Below are positions 54,400-64,000 of a stretch of DNA of 64,000 nt, in pieces. The notes beneath the pieces are model-generated. The model was not told the DNA's origin and did not search any database. It saw nothing but the letters and a program-made list of their open reading frames with translations. Within the stretch, counting starts at the first letter, position 1; each line of letters begins with the position of its first letter. Made by a program: the position numbers and the translations under genes. The stretch comes from Mermis nigrescens (Eukaryota > Nematoda > Enoplea > Mermithida > Mermithidae), in assembly GCA_036768485.1 (NCBI GenBank), contig JAVLUZ010000142.1, positions 3,986,049-4,050,048 of the forward strand, given 5' to 3'.

Positions 54400-55779
54400 A
54401 TTCGTTGTGATTTAAAAGAGTTCCAGTATTATGCTATTTTGACGTTTGTTTATTTTACTGTAATGGTCCTATGAGGCCATCGTAGTTAGTCTCGTTGGCA
54501 GTTGCTCGCTTGTATAGTGGAGAGCGTTTTGTTTTTATTTTGCGTTATCTTGTTGTCCGGCAGCTTGGCCGTGTATTCTGCGTTGAAATAAATTAGAAAA
54601 ACCTACCCAGGGGTTTCGGATATACCGAGGGTTAGGTCGGAGCTTCCAACGTCGAGGATTTCGACTCTCTGAGTGGACGGATAGGTAAATTCCATATGAT
54701 TGCTTATTTCGTTCGAAAGTCTTAATTCTTTTCTTAAATCTAAAATTGATCAAAAACATTATTTAATCTTTAAGGATGATTGATCAGTATAGAGCTCGTT
54801 GTTGTTGTTTTCAAAGTTTATTGTGCTATACACATTAGGAACCAAAAATCATTTCTGTTGGAATCGAACCTTGAAAATAAGTTAAATAATCAACTTGAGC
54901 TTTGAGATAGGTCAACTGACCTCCGCGGCAATTCCGAGATTTAGGTAGGTAGCCTTAGGTCTTAGGGCGTAGCTGCTGAGATCACCCGACGAGAAGCGGT
55001 CAGCAATATTAGGACCGAGGGGATCGAAGCCGTAAGGTCTGTGAGGGTCCAAGGATCGAAGCGATCCCAGGCTAAGCGATCGGGGCCAGCGCTAAGTGCA
55101 GATCTAAGTACCTACGTACCTAAGTAAGTCTCAAAGGCAAATACACCCGTCCTATGTTGATTCTTAGTAGACATGGGGCGGCCATGTATTTACACTGGAT
55201 AGTCCCTCTTTTAGGCTGCTAGCTACAGCCGAACTGATCAATCATCGTAAAATTATTTTTCGATCCAAAAATTATCATTTTGGCAATCTAAGAATGTGTA
55301 ACGTTTCGTTCACCTTTGTTGTTGTATCGACTGCGATCGTGGCAGTGCGCAATTTAAGTAAGCGTCCGTGGTAAAGATTTTGTGTATCGTGGTAAAGTCA
55401 TCGTTATTTTTTCTATTTCCGTTGGATCTTCATCGACGAAGGCAGCTATCACGCTCGCATTTTTCTATAAACGTCGACCCACAGGCGACAATTTATCATT
55501 TTTCTCCCGGTGACAAAACCTAGGTGACAAAAATATTTACCTACCTCTTTTTCTAACCACGTACACTTTCTTGCGCCTTAGGCTTAGTCCTACCTGTTTT
55601 CGATCATTTCACGTCAGGTATATCTTACTTCACGTAAGCAAATACTATTTACGTGGAAGAAACCTGTTTTTCGGAACGACAAAGGCCAAATTCGAAACAT
55701 TTATTTTGGGCAAAATTTCGACGTACTTGAAATTTATCTTACCCAAGGTCATATTTTTCGACATTTCTGATACCTAAAA
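54400..55779 (+). mobile_element. 5' LTR and leader of the Ty3/gypsy element, ends unresolved
   Basis: Non-coding DNA directly upstream of gag. A TATA-like TTGTATAGTGG near 54510 and AATAAA near 54587 would suit the U3 and R parts of an LTR. Short repeats of GATCGAAGC and GGACCGAGG lie around 55010-55080. The LTR boundaries and primer-binding site cannot be fixed because the partner LTR lies beyond the window. Confidence 0.4.
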
Positions 55780-56742
55780 ATGGCAGGAAAAAAGGTTTTG
55801 CGGACACCGCCCGCTAAATTGAAAAAACCTTCTACGCCACCTACTTCATCTCGCCAATTACCCACCGCGCCTGTTGACTCTAATAGCGCAAGTAATTCTG
55901 CGAGTAATGACACTAATAAGAAAGACGTAACTAGTAAGGTGAATAATGATCAATTACCCGCGTCACTAAATGCCGCGAGCAATACACAGTCTGAAGATGA
56001 ACTGTTATTGACTACCGTGCAAGCACGCGTTAATCAAACTTTGGTAACTAGATCGGACCCTAACATTGATAATTCATCAAATCATACAATGATTGATAAT
56101 ACGACTACTCTTAACACGGCAAATAATCCTGAAACCAGTTCGGAGCGCAAAAATCCCGATTCTGACGTAGAAAGTACTCATAGTCATAGCAGAAATGCCG
56201 ACAAAGATCGTGCTAGTGCTAATGTGACTAATGATCTTATTTTAAAAGCGCTACAAGCTATTCATTTGCAATTTTCGGATCTTTCTACGCGCGTAAATCA
56301 AGATAAAAAGGAAAATGCGGATGAAATGCGTAAACTGCGTCTGGAGCTAAGCACTATGCTTAAACCCCAACCAGTTTCGAATCGCATTGAAAATAATCCG
56401 TCTGAGCGCGTTAACCACTCAATTGATAGCGCAAATTTTTCTGAATTTAATGTGCAAAGTGCGAATCGTGCGCAAAGTACGCATCGTGCATCTTCATTGT
56501 TGTCCACTGGCAACAGCGCATCTAATTCACGCTCACCTTCGGAAGCTATTCCAGAAAATATCGCTCAAAGTTGTACGAATCGCGCGCCTGAGATATCTAA
56601 TTTATCACAAAATCCTTTAAACACGGGTTTGCAACCAGTGCAAAACTCGGGGTTTTTCGGAAAATATACCTACGATTTCGCAGCCGTCGGTACCGATTTT
56701 GCAGACGTCGCGATCTCGGCCGTTGCTGTCTTTAAATCGTAA
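55780..56742 (+). CDS. Ty3/gypsy gag, N-terminal part
   Basis: ATG 55780 (AAAAATGGC) opens a Ser/Asn/Thr-rich, low-complexity protein with a short coiled-coil-like segment around residues 145-190 (LKALQAIHLQFSDLSTRVNQ). No known domain. Near 56655 the frame changes: the last ~30 residues (FGKYTYDFAAV...) are out of register, and the continuing protein is in the frame of the next entry. The protein would form the virus-like particle in an active element. Confidence 0.7.
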   Translation: MAGKKVLRTPPAKLKKPSTPPTSSRQLPTAPVDSNSASNSASNDTNKKDVTSKVNNDQLPASLNAASNTQSEDELLLTTVQARVNQTLVTRSDPNIDNSSNHTMIDNTTTLNTANNPETSSERKNPDSDVESTHSHSRNADKDRASANVTNDLILKALQAIHLQFSDLSTRVNQDKKENADEMRKLRLELSTMLKPQPVSNRIENNPSERVNHSIDSANFSEFNVQSANRAQSTHRASSLLSTGNSASNSRSPSEAIPENIAQSCTNRAPEISNLSQNPLNTGLQPVQNSGFFGKYTYDFAAVGTDFADVAISAVAVFKS

Positions 56743-58858
56743 TGCGCCTTCTTTCGTACCTAATTCTTCAAATGCGAACTCGCAGCAGCAATTAAATCCA
56801 CCACCGCTGCAATATTTTCCACCTCAAGGCGAAATTTTTCCAAATAATTATGTACCTAATCCCGTGAATGTGGAAATACCACCTAATAATCCTATTTTGC
56901 ATTCTTCTAATATCGAAACGCAACCTGTTGAGATAAATTTATCTGGCATTAATCACGAACCTGCAAATTTGCAAAATGAATCTGCGCCTCTCCCTGAATC
57001 ATCTAGTAGGAGAAGACATGTAAAATTTTCTGATGAAAGCTCATCTAATAGCTATGATCGCCCGCGCAGCCGTCGTTCGCGTCGCAAAAGTAGATCGCGC
57101 CGACGACGTCATCGTTATAGTTCAGATTCTTCATCTGAAGGCTCGCGTGGTAAATCGCATCTCGCTGATTCCTTGAATCGTGGACCATTTATGGCGCAAA
57201 TGCAAATTGCAATTGCAAATAAAAAATTTTTTGATGGCGATAAAACAGATATAAAAGCATATTTTGCAGAATTTGAATCACTTGCCGATACCTATGATAT
57301 CGACAAAGCTGATCGTCTAAAATTTATGACTGGATTTCTAGATCCCTATGCTTCACGTTTATACCGTTCGTTACCTGCTGATATACAACAATCTTATTCG
57401 AAAACTAAACAAGCGCTAATAGCCGAATTTTGTCCAATGGACACCGATGCGCTTTTTACTCGTTTTTTGACACATAAACAGCAGCCTAACGAATCGGTTA
57501 AAGCTTATTATCTTTTGCTTTGCAAAGAATTAATAAAATCTGACCCTTATCTTGAAGTTGACTCGCATCATTTCAATAATTTGATGCGACATCAATTAAA
57601 AGAAGGTTTATTACCGCATATTTCAAAAGAGGCATATCACAAAAAGCCTAGAGCATCATTAGCTGAATTTTTGGACAATGCACTAAGCGCTGAATTTGCT
57701 AATAAGGAATTTGAGGAGAAAAAAGCATTAACACCATACGTATCGGTAACAGCTGCTCCCGTAGGCAGCGCAGTACCTAAAGATACTCCTCGCGCGTCTA
57801 ACCAGAATGATTCAGATCATTCGCGTCATAGAACGTTTCATCGCTCGTCGCGTGCTGAGAAGCCAGAAAGTTCCTCTCGTAAATATTGTACCTTTTGCAA
57901 GCGCATAGGTCACATTTATGAGGAATGTTTTACGCGTCAGAGACAAGAAGCGTCTAATAATGCTAATTATAATACCCAACCTGAACGAAATAACAACTCT
58001 ATGGCTCGCAATCGCAGCCAGTCGCGTTCTTTTTTGCGTCAAAATCGTTCACCATCGCGTTCGAATTCGCAAAATAGACATCGATCTCAATCACGATATC
58101 GTAACTCTAGTCAACATCGTTCATCTAACTATGCGAATAATGATAACCGCTTTGAACATAAGCAAGCACAATCGAATTATAGGCAAAATCGTAATGATTA
58201 TTACCAAAATTCGCGTGCTAATTATCAAAATTCGCGTTACGATAATCGTCATAATAATCAATCACGACAAAATACACCTTTTGTGCAATTCCCAAACGAA
58301 CAGCGTGGTACATATTATAACTCTAATTACCGCAGCGACAACAATTTTAATCGCCCATATGTCACATATACCGCAGATAACCAACCCACCATGAATGCGC
58401 CCCCACCGCAGCCAACCCTTACATCTCCTCATGATGTAAACACGGTTACTGCAAAAGGGCCAGAGACTAGCGCGCGTCCTAATTTATTCGCGTCGCAAGA
58501 ATTTCTAGAAGAGTACAAACGCCTACAGCATCGTCTCGCGACTTATGAAAAACTCAATTTACCTCCAACTAAAATCATAGACTCTAATATTCCTATTGTA
58601 AGCCATGCTGGGACAAATTTGCCCACTATTCTTGTTAAAGTTCATGGCATTGACGTACCTGCTCTCATTGATACGGGGTCACAGGTCACCATGATGACCA
58701 CGTCTGCATTTTTACGGCTAGGTTTTAATTTACCACCTAAACAAGTCTCACAAGTTGTACATGGTGTAGGCGAAATCACCGCAGTAGTTCGGTATAAAGT
58801 AAATATGACTCTTAACTATCGCGGAACAATCTATCTCTACCTCAGTATCTATAATTGA
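56660..58858 (+). CDS. Ty3/gypsy gag (capsid, nucleocapsid) and protease
   Basis: Continues gag after the shift. A basic Arg/Ser-rich block lies at 57058-57160 and a second at 58015-58130. Between them is the capsid core (FFDGDKTDIKAYFAEFESLA, then LYRSLPADIQQSYSKTKQAL), the Ty3/gypsy capsid signature. A CCHC knuckle follows (CTFCKRIGHIYEEC, about 57889). At 58666 ALIDTGSQVTMM is the catalytic DTG of a retroviral-type aspartic protease, so gag and protease share one frame. It ends at a TGA (58856), with protease residues continuing in another frame. Confidence 0.85.
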   Translation, partial: ENIPTISQPSVPILQTSRSRPLLSLNRNAPSFVPNSSNANSQQQLNPPPLQYFPPQGEIFPNNYVPNPVNVEIPPNNPILHSSNIETQPVEINLSGINHEPANLQNESAPLPESSSRRRHVKFSDESSSNSYDRPRSRRSRRKSRSRRRRHRYSSDSSSEGSRGKSHLADSLNRGPFMAQMQIAIANKKFFDGDKTDIKAYFAEFESLADTYDIDKADRLKFMTGFLDPYASRLYRSLPADIQQSYSKTKQALIAEFCPMDTDALFTRFLTHKQQPNESVKAYYLLLCKELIKSDPYLEVDSHHFNNLMRHQLKEGLLPHISKEAYHKKPRASLAEFLDNALSAEFANKEFEEKKALTPYVSVTAAPVGSAVPKDTPRASNQNDSDHSRHRTFHRSSRAEKPESSSRKYCTFCKRIGHIYEECFTRQRQEASNNANYNTQPERNNNSMARNRSQSRSFLRQNRSPSRSNSQNRHRSQSRYRNSSQHRSSNYANNDNRFEHKQAQSNYRQNRNDYYQNSRANYQNSRYDNRHNNQSRQNTPFVQFPNEQRGTYYNSNYRSDNNFNRPYVTYTADNQPTMNAPPPQPTLTSPHDVNTVTAKGPETSARPNLFASQEFLEEYKRLQHRLATYEKLNLPPTKIIDSNIPIVSHAGTNLPTILVKVHGIDVPALIDTGSQVTMMTTSAFLRLGFNLPPKQVSQVVHGVGEITAVVRYKVNMTLNYRGTIYLYLSIYN

Positions 58859-60065
58859 TCACTTGCCGGAAGACATGCTCTTAGGATATGATTTTTGCGA
58901 ATCCGCACTCATGTGGGTTAATCCTATTGAGCGCTGTGCTTTTATAAACGGCATAAAGATTAATTTACTCTCATCTCATGAAAAATTGCAATTTCGCGCG
59001 AAATCCAACACAACTACCTCTGGTGTTGTGTGTGTGCATGTTTCGTTACCTGAGCCTGTTATAATACAACCTAGACACGAAGTAATTACACCTGGCTATA
59101 TAAGTCATGGCTCTTGCAATTTCGATTTCGCATTATTTGAACCAAATCCCGATTTTATGGAAAAAACTTCACTTTTTGTTGCTCCGTCTATAGTCGATGC
59201 TTCACAACCTATAATACCTGTTCGCGTTTGTAACATCTCTAAAGCACCAATTCGCATTGACTCTGGTGAAATAATAGGTTCTTTAACCTCTGATGCCGAA
59301 GTTGTGTCACATGTCTCAAATTTTGATGATAGGACACCAGAACTTTTTGCATCAATAAATAAAGCTTTAAACGGCTCCGCCGTTGATTCTCGACAACAGC
59401 AACAAATTCGTGAACTTTGCTTAAAATACGACTCAATTTTTGCATTAAAAAATGAACCTCTCGGACGTACCCCCTTGATGAAACATCATATTGATACAGG
59501 GGATAATCCGCCCGTTGTTGGAAAAACTTATCGTGTTGAACATTCTAGAAGAGAATCTATGCAAAAAATTATAAATGAAATGCTTGCAGACAAAATTATT
59601 CGACCTACAACCAGCCCATGGGCAAGTCCACTATTTCTCATAGGAAAAAAGGACGGTTCCCTTAGGCCGGTCGTCGATTATCGACGGTTAAATGATGTAA
59701 CTAAAACGCAAGTTTATCCTCTTCCACAACTAGACGATTATTTCGACACTTTAGGCAATGCTGCATATTTTAGCACACTAGATCTAAAATCTGGTTACTG
59801 GCAAATTCCTCTTGATGATAAATCTCGCGAAAAAACCGCATTTATATGCCCTGTTGGCCACTATGAATTTGAAGTTTTACCTTTTGGTTTAAAAAATGCG
59901 CCCGCAGATTTCCAAAGGCTAATGGAGCTCGTGCTCGCAGGTCTAAATTGGAAATCTTGTCTCGTTTACATCGATGACATAATTATTTTTTCACGCACTT
60001 TTAAAGAACATTTAAAAGATCTTGAAAATGTCTTTATTGCTCTAAAAACGCAAACTTACGCGTAA
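58845..60065 (+). CDS. Ty3/gypsy pol: protease tail and reverse transcriptase
   Basis: SIIDHLPEDMLLGYDF is the protease C-terminal LLG block, in the +1-type frame relative to gag-protease. The reverse transcriptase follows: SPWASPLFLIGKKDGSLRPV, FSTLDLKSGYWQIPL, LPFGLKNAPADFQRLM and the catalytic YIDDIIIFS (about 59969), all in family order. The frame ends at 60065 by a shift just before the connection domain (KPDKCHLAHAEVKFLG, in the next frame). The protease/RT shift could be programmed; the second looks like damage. Confidence 0.9.
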   Translation, partial: VSIIDHLPEDMLLGYDFCESALMWVNPIERCAFINGIKINLLSSHEKLQFRAKSNTTTSGVVCVHVSLPEPVIIQPRHEVITPGYISHGSCNFDFALFEPNPDFMEKTSLFVAPSIVDASQPIIPVRVCNISKAPIRIDSGEIIGSLTSDAEVVSHVSNFDDRTPELFASINKALNGSAVDSRQQQQIRELCLKYDSIFALKNEPLGRTPLMKHHIDTGDNPPVVGKTYRVEHSRRESMQKIINEMLADKIIRPTTSPWASPLFLIGKKDGSLRPVVDYRRLNDVTKTQVYPLPQLDDYFDTLGNAAYFSTLDLKSGYWQIPLDDKSREKTAFICPVGHYEFEVLPFGLKNAPADFQRLMELVLAGLNWKSCLVYIDDIIIFSRTFKEHLKDLENVFIALKTQTYA

Positions 60066-62602
60066 AGCCTGATAAATGCCATCTTGCTCATGCCGAAGTA
60101 AAATTTCTTGGCCACAATATAAGTGCAAGGGGCATCGCTCCTGACATGTCTAAAGTCGCAGATTTAATCTCGTTTCCCGTACCAAAAACCGTTAAATCTT
60201 TGCAGAAATTCCTTGGCTTAGTCCAATGGTTTAAAAAATTCGTTAAAGATCTAGCTAAAATCGCTAAACCGTTATTCCATCTTCTTCGTAAAGATGTCGA
60301 ATTTTGCTGGAAGGCCGAACACCAAACCGCATTTGAGCTTCTGAAAAAAGCATTTACATCTCCACCTATTTTGCAATTACCAAAATTTGACAATGAGCAC
60401 CAATTTATCTTAACAACTGACGCAAGCAATTATGCGTTAGGTGCTATTTTGACTCAAAAACACTTACCATCCAAAAATCGTTTTATTCTTAGCTACGCTA
60501 GTCGCGTGCTAAATTCTGCCAAATGTAACTATGCTACTTTGGAAAAGGAAGCGTTAGCGGTAGTGTGGGCCATCAAGCATTATTGACACTATCTTTACGG
60601 TAAAAAATTCATTGTCGAAACTGATCATCAAGCACTAACTTGGCTAGTAAACGTTAAAGACCCATCGAGTCGTTTACGCCGTTGGGGTCTCAAATTACAA
60701 GAATATGAATATGATATCGTTTATGTTCCTGGCGCATATAACTGCGCAGCTGATCTTCTTTCACGACACCCTAAATATGATCATGCAGAGCACAAATATA
60801 AACTCGAGCGCAAAAATGTTGTTAACATCGCAAATTTAGAATCGGAAGACTCTGAATCAGATGATGAATTGGTTCCACCTGACCGATCGCGCGATAAAGC
60901 GCCTGATGCATCAATTAATCATCCTAATGCGCAAAATAATAATTCTACTGCGCCAATTGATCCTATCAATCCTAAACCACCTACATTTCGCGAACGCATG
61001 TTGCTTACTGATGCTGAGAAAGCCAAAATGCTAACACCTGCGCGCTTACTCGCAGAGCAACGTGCTGATGACGAATTACATAAAATTCGCATCGCGTTGA
61101 ATGACTTAACAACGAAAAAATATCGTGACAAATTTTTTCTCGTAAACGATGTACTTTTTTGTAGATTCCAACCTAAACGTTCACCAACTGTCGTTCATCA
61201 AATTGTTATACCCAAATCTTTGCGTCGTTTTATATTAACCGAATTTCATGACTCTATATTCGGAGCTCATTTTTCATCGCGCAAAATCTTGCCCGCCATT
61301 CAAATGCGTTATTGGTGGCCGCGCATGGAAAATGATGTGATCGCGTGGTGTCGGAATTGTGATGTGTGCTTACAACGTAAGGTCGCATTAAATTCCACAT
61401 CTGTTCCTTTGCAACCAATCGAAGTTTCTGCGCCTTTTGAACTTATTGCGTGTGATTGCTTGCATATGCCGCGATCTCCCTCCGGAAATGATCAAATTGT
61501 AGTTTTTATGGATTATTTTACCAAATACGTGGAAGCTTTTGCTGTTTCTGACATAAAAGCAACAACAATTGCAAATTTGTTATTAAGAGAAATTATCCCA
61601 CGTTATGGAGTTCCCAAAAAATTTTTGACAGATCAGGGTTCAAATTTTACATCTACCCTAATTTCGGAAGTCTGTAAACTATTAAACGTTCAAAAAATAT
61701 TTACAACCCCATATCACCCTCAGTGTGATGGGTTGGTGGAACGTTACAATCGCACCTTGATTGATGGATTGTCCAAGCTGAGCGCGCGATCCCATCAGTA
61801 TGATTGGGAGCAATTCTTGCCTTTCGCGTTATTCGCATATCGCGCGACTCCGCAATCATCAACTAATATATCTCCTTTTGAAATGCTATATGGTCGCGAA
61901 CCAGCATTTCCACTTGATACTCTACTCATAAATGATTTTGTGATAAATCCGAATTTACCATCTGTTGCGGAAAAATATGTCATTGACTTAAAGCTGACTT
62001 TACAAGATCTACACAAAATCGCGTCTAAAAATTTAGCTCAAGCGCGTAAGCAGCAAAAATCTCAATACGATAAATCCGTAACTCAAACAAATTTTTCTCT
62101 CTCGGATATCGTCTACCTCAATAATACTTCAGTAATCCAACCTGAAATCGGTAAATTATCACCAAAACGTGTTGGTCCATACCAAATTATTGACTTACCT
62201 ACTCCTGAAACTGCGAAAATTGCTTATTTCTATAATCCTCTAATCACTCATCTTGTTCACCGGAATAGACTTTTGCCTGAGCCCAAACTACCCTACTCAG
62301 ATTTAATTGTCGAAAAGCACGCATACGTCCCTGGCGACTTTGTTTTGGTAAAATTACCACATCGCCCTCTTGCCCCGGCAGTAGTAATAAGTTTTGAGGA
62401 CTTACCGGGCAGGGAGCAAAAAGCTAAGGACTGTGCGCCTAGACATTTATTAAATGGTTCTAAAACAGCACATGCCGTACCATTATCTGATGTTTTCCCT
62501 TTTGCAGACCCATGGCTGCAGAAAGTACCCCAAGCAAGGAGGCATTGCTGGGAGCAGCTGGTCGCCGATTCAAATTTGAGGGGCGCAATCCCGCGTCCCT
62601 AG
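60064..62602 (+). pseudogene. Ty3/gypsy pol: RT connection, RNase H and integrase
   Basis: One frame with one TGA (60584-60586). RNase H: LTTDASNYALGAIL, LEKEALAVVWAIKH before the stop, TDHQALTWL and NCAADLLSRHP after it. Integrase: HHCC finger (H and H near 61250-61270, CRNCDVC near 61358), DDE core with D in CDCLHMP, TDQGSNFTS and VERYNRT, and YHPQCDGLVERYNRTL as in Ty3/gypsy elements. The C-terminal part continues to PRP and TAG at 62602, overlapping the next frame by about 90 bases. Confidence 0.9.
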
Positions 62603-63081
62603 ATGAGTTTTGTTCGGCTTTGACGAATATGGCTTTGGAGCGGGAGATGGATTTTCCAGACCCGCTGCCACAGAATGATGACCAGCGTGTTGGCGGTCTA
62701 GACTCATTAAGTGCAAAAATGATAGAGTATAAAACATCACATGAGGCAAAAAATCATCATAGACATATAAATGACCAAGAGCTCTGGTGGGAGAACAGTC
62801 TTGGTAGATTCCCTTTGGCTACCCTTCGTGTGCCAAAGAAGAGACTTCTACCGACTGTATTAATCACCAACGACCAGCAGTCTTTTGGGGCTATATTGGC
62901 TTTAATTCAGCCATCAAATTTGACTAATGGCACCTTATTTTTGGGCTATGACTCAGAATTTGTGAATGACCGTAAAGGCAGAAGTTACAAAACTTGGGAT
63001 TTGCATTTTCAGCAGAGCTATGTCCTACCTACCAGGACCTCCATGGCCCATTCGTACGCTATGTCCAAGTTGCTAGCGTGA
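62512..63081 (+). CDS. Third ORF of the Ty3/gypsy element, first part, unknown function
   Basis: ATG 62512 lies inside the end of pol in another frame. The 189-residue product shows no envelope features: no signal peptide and no membrane segment. GTLFLGYDSEFVNDRKG (about residues 142-158) has the hydrophobic-D-x-E look of the first motif of DEDD 3'-5' exonucleases. A shift near 63030 moves the continuation (TYQDLHGPFVRYV) into the frame at 62994-63242. Position (after pol) is that of env in errantivirus-like elements, but the sequence does not look like env. Function unknown. Confidence 0.6.
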   Translation: MAAESTPSKEALLGAAGRRFKFEGRNPASLDEFCSALTNMALEREMDFPDPLPQNDDQRVGGLDSLSAKMIEYKTSHEAKNHHRHINDQELWWENSLGRFPLATLRVPKKRLLPTVLITNDQQSFGAILALIQPSNLTNGTLFLGYDSEFVNDRKGRSYKTWDLHFQQSYVLPTRTSMAHSYAMSKLLA

Positions 63082-63242
63082 ACGGCCACGTGTTCTGTTG
63101 GGACATTGCTAAGTTCCCAAAACCTCCATTTGGGTTACATCAGCTGCTTGAAACACGTTTACCGAACGTATTTATGGTCTGCTACGACCCAACGCAAGAC
63201 AGACTTGCGTATTTTCATGTTTACAGTCCAACTTTCGAATAA
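63030..63242 (+). pseudogene. Third ORF, second part
   Basis: Continues the protein: TYQDLHGPFVRYVQVASVNG, then HVFCWDIAKFPKPPFGLHQL and VCYDPTQDRLAYFHVY, ending at TAA 63240. HVFCWD has the spacing of the H-N-x-x-F-D second motif of DEDD exonucleases, with N replaced. The similarity is visual only. Confidence 0.5.
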
Positions 63243-63252
63243 ATCTTGGCAA

Positions 63253-64000
63253 TCCCTGATGTCGAGATTTGACAACAACGGCATTGGAAAGATCCATTTA
63301 GTGCAAATTTTATTGATATACTGCCTTTAGCGAGAACATTCACTCGCCGTCACCATATCTACAGCGCATTCACACACTTTAAAGCGCTTGGCTGAATTTT
63401 TCTTTGACATGTATATCAATCCAACTGCGCCGGATAATTTTGGCCAGGCGTGGAGTTTAACGCTAACCCGTGATATGCAGTATTATTTGGCGATGGATGC
63501 CTTGATCACTATCAATGTTTTCATATTGTTAGAAGGCTGCTCGCAAAATAACCGCATTACCGCGGATAGAAAACCAATACCAATTTCGTTTAAAGGCGAC
63601 GAATTGCAAGTTAAAGCTAGCGAACCGAAAACCAGATGGCGTATGCCGTTGTCTCGTACGCCATCGCGGGGCCAGTTGACCAGTTCGGCGACTGAAGTCA
63701 CCGTTGATTCCGACGGCGGTGAGCTGCTCACGATAGATGAGTTTTATGCGCCAGCTCCGCAACCACCAGTGGCTATAGCTGCAGCCACCACCGTTGCCCC
63801 TGAAACGGAAGCGTTGGCCCATGCTAATATTTTTGATAATCCCGACTTAAAAGTTCAAGGTTTGCAGGCCATTGCCGGCACAGTACCGGGCCCGGCTAGT
63901 GCGCCTGACACTGAACCTAAAACCAAACCAACCAGTACAAGTACACCAGCCTCTGCGACCTCTTTGCAAACTGATATTCCATTTGATTCCCCTATGGTTG
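63253..64000 (+). CDS. Third ORF, C-terminal part, open to the window end
   Basis: Between 63253 and 63385 the protein (DPFSANFIDILPLARTFTRR) is in one frame, then shifts near an ACACAC run to the frame that begins LKRLAEFFFDMYINPTAP and stays open for over 200 codons to base 64000. The later part is rich in Ala, Pro, Thr and Glu (DEFYAPAPQPPVAIAAATT, PASAPDTEPKTKPTSTSTP), a disordered tail. No known domain. The stop codon and the 3' LTR lie outside the window. Confidence 0.55.

Noticed and set aside
54860..54880. B-box-like GGAATCGAACC, possible tRNA gene or primer-binding site
   Set aside because: No acceptor stem or A box on the minus strand, and no TGG at the expected distance for a primer-binding site.
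1..64000. CRISPR arrays, operons, bacterial promoters or phage genes
   Set aside because: Direct repeats here are satellites, minisatellites or transposon ends; introns and retroelements show eukaryotic nuclear DNA.

Overview
This is a transposon-saturated stretch of animal nuclear DNA. It is AT-rich, and apart from one split host gene almost everything recognisable is mobile-element sequence. Introns, CR1-like LINE, Ty3/gypsy, hAT, Merlin-like and tRNA-derived elements, and the sequence of the host protein, point to an arthropod, most likely an insect. I cannot name the species.

Host gene: four forward exons between 43425 and 52782 encode mitochondrial large-subunit ribosomal protein bL17m (MRPL17). 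Their order and content match the family from start to stop, and a polyadenylation signal follows. Introns 1 to 3 (about 5.2, 2.6 and 1.0 kb) are filled with elements. One 2.8 kb hAT element sits only about 55 bp before exon 2. The exon 2/exon 3 junction is odd: an 11-bp direct repeat flanks the intron, and a strict GT-AG splice loses one base of frame.

Mobile elements, left to right: 1-3.2 kb, a tandem duplication and an array rich in a TGTAAA/TTTACA palindrome; 3.3-4.1 kb, a foldback element; 4.1-10.6 kb, several MITE families, a 1.6 kb hAT with a perfect 8-bp target duplication, and a composite element with tRNA-like promoter boxes inside inverted ends; 10.6-15.8 kb (minus), a CR1-like LINE whose ORF1 starts with a 2A-like peptide; 16.2-18.2 kb, a Merlin-like element with a hAT in its right end; 19-21.2 kb, a hAT transposase remnant with an insertion; 21.9-26.5 kb, a DDE transposon with ~700-bp inverted repeats and a broken transposase; 27-30.6 kb, satellites, SINEs and MITEs; 30.6-43 kb, a chain of hAT elements, several nested; 54.4-64 kb, a Ty3/gypsy LTR retrotransposon running off the window, with an extra ORF after pol.

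Two themes run through the window. First, the hAT superfamily dominates: nine insertions still carry flanking 8-bp duplications that can be read directly (eight perfect, one 7/8), four of them copies of one ~740-bp non-autonomous family. Second, a short GC hairpin (GGCGC-TTC-GCGCC and variants) recurs more than thirty times inside otherwise unrelated repeat families.
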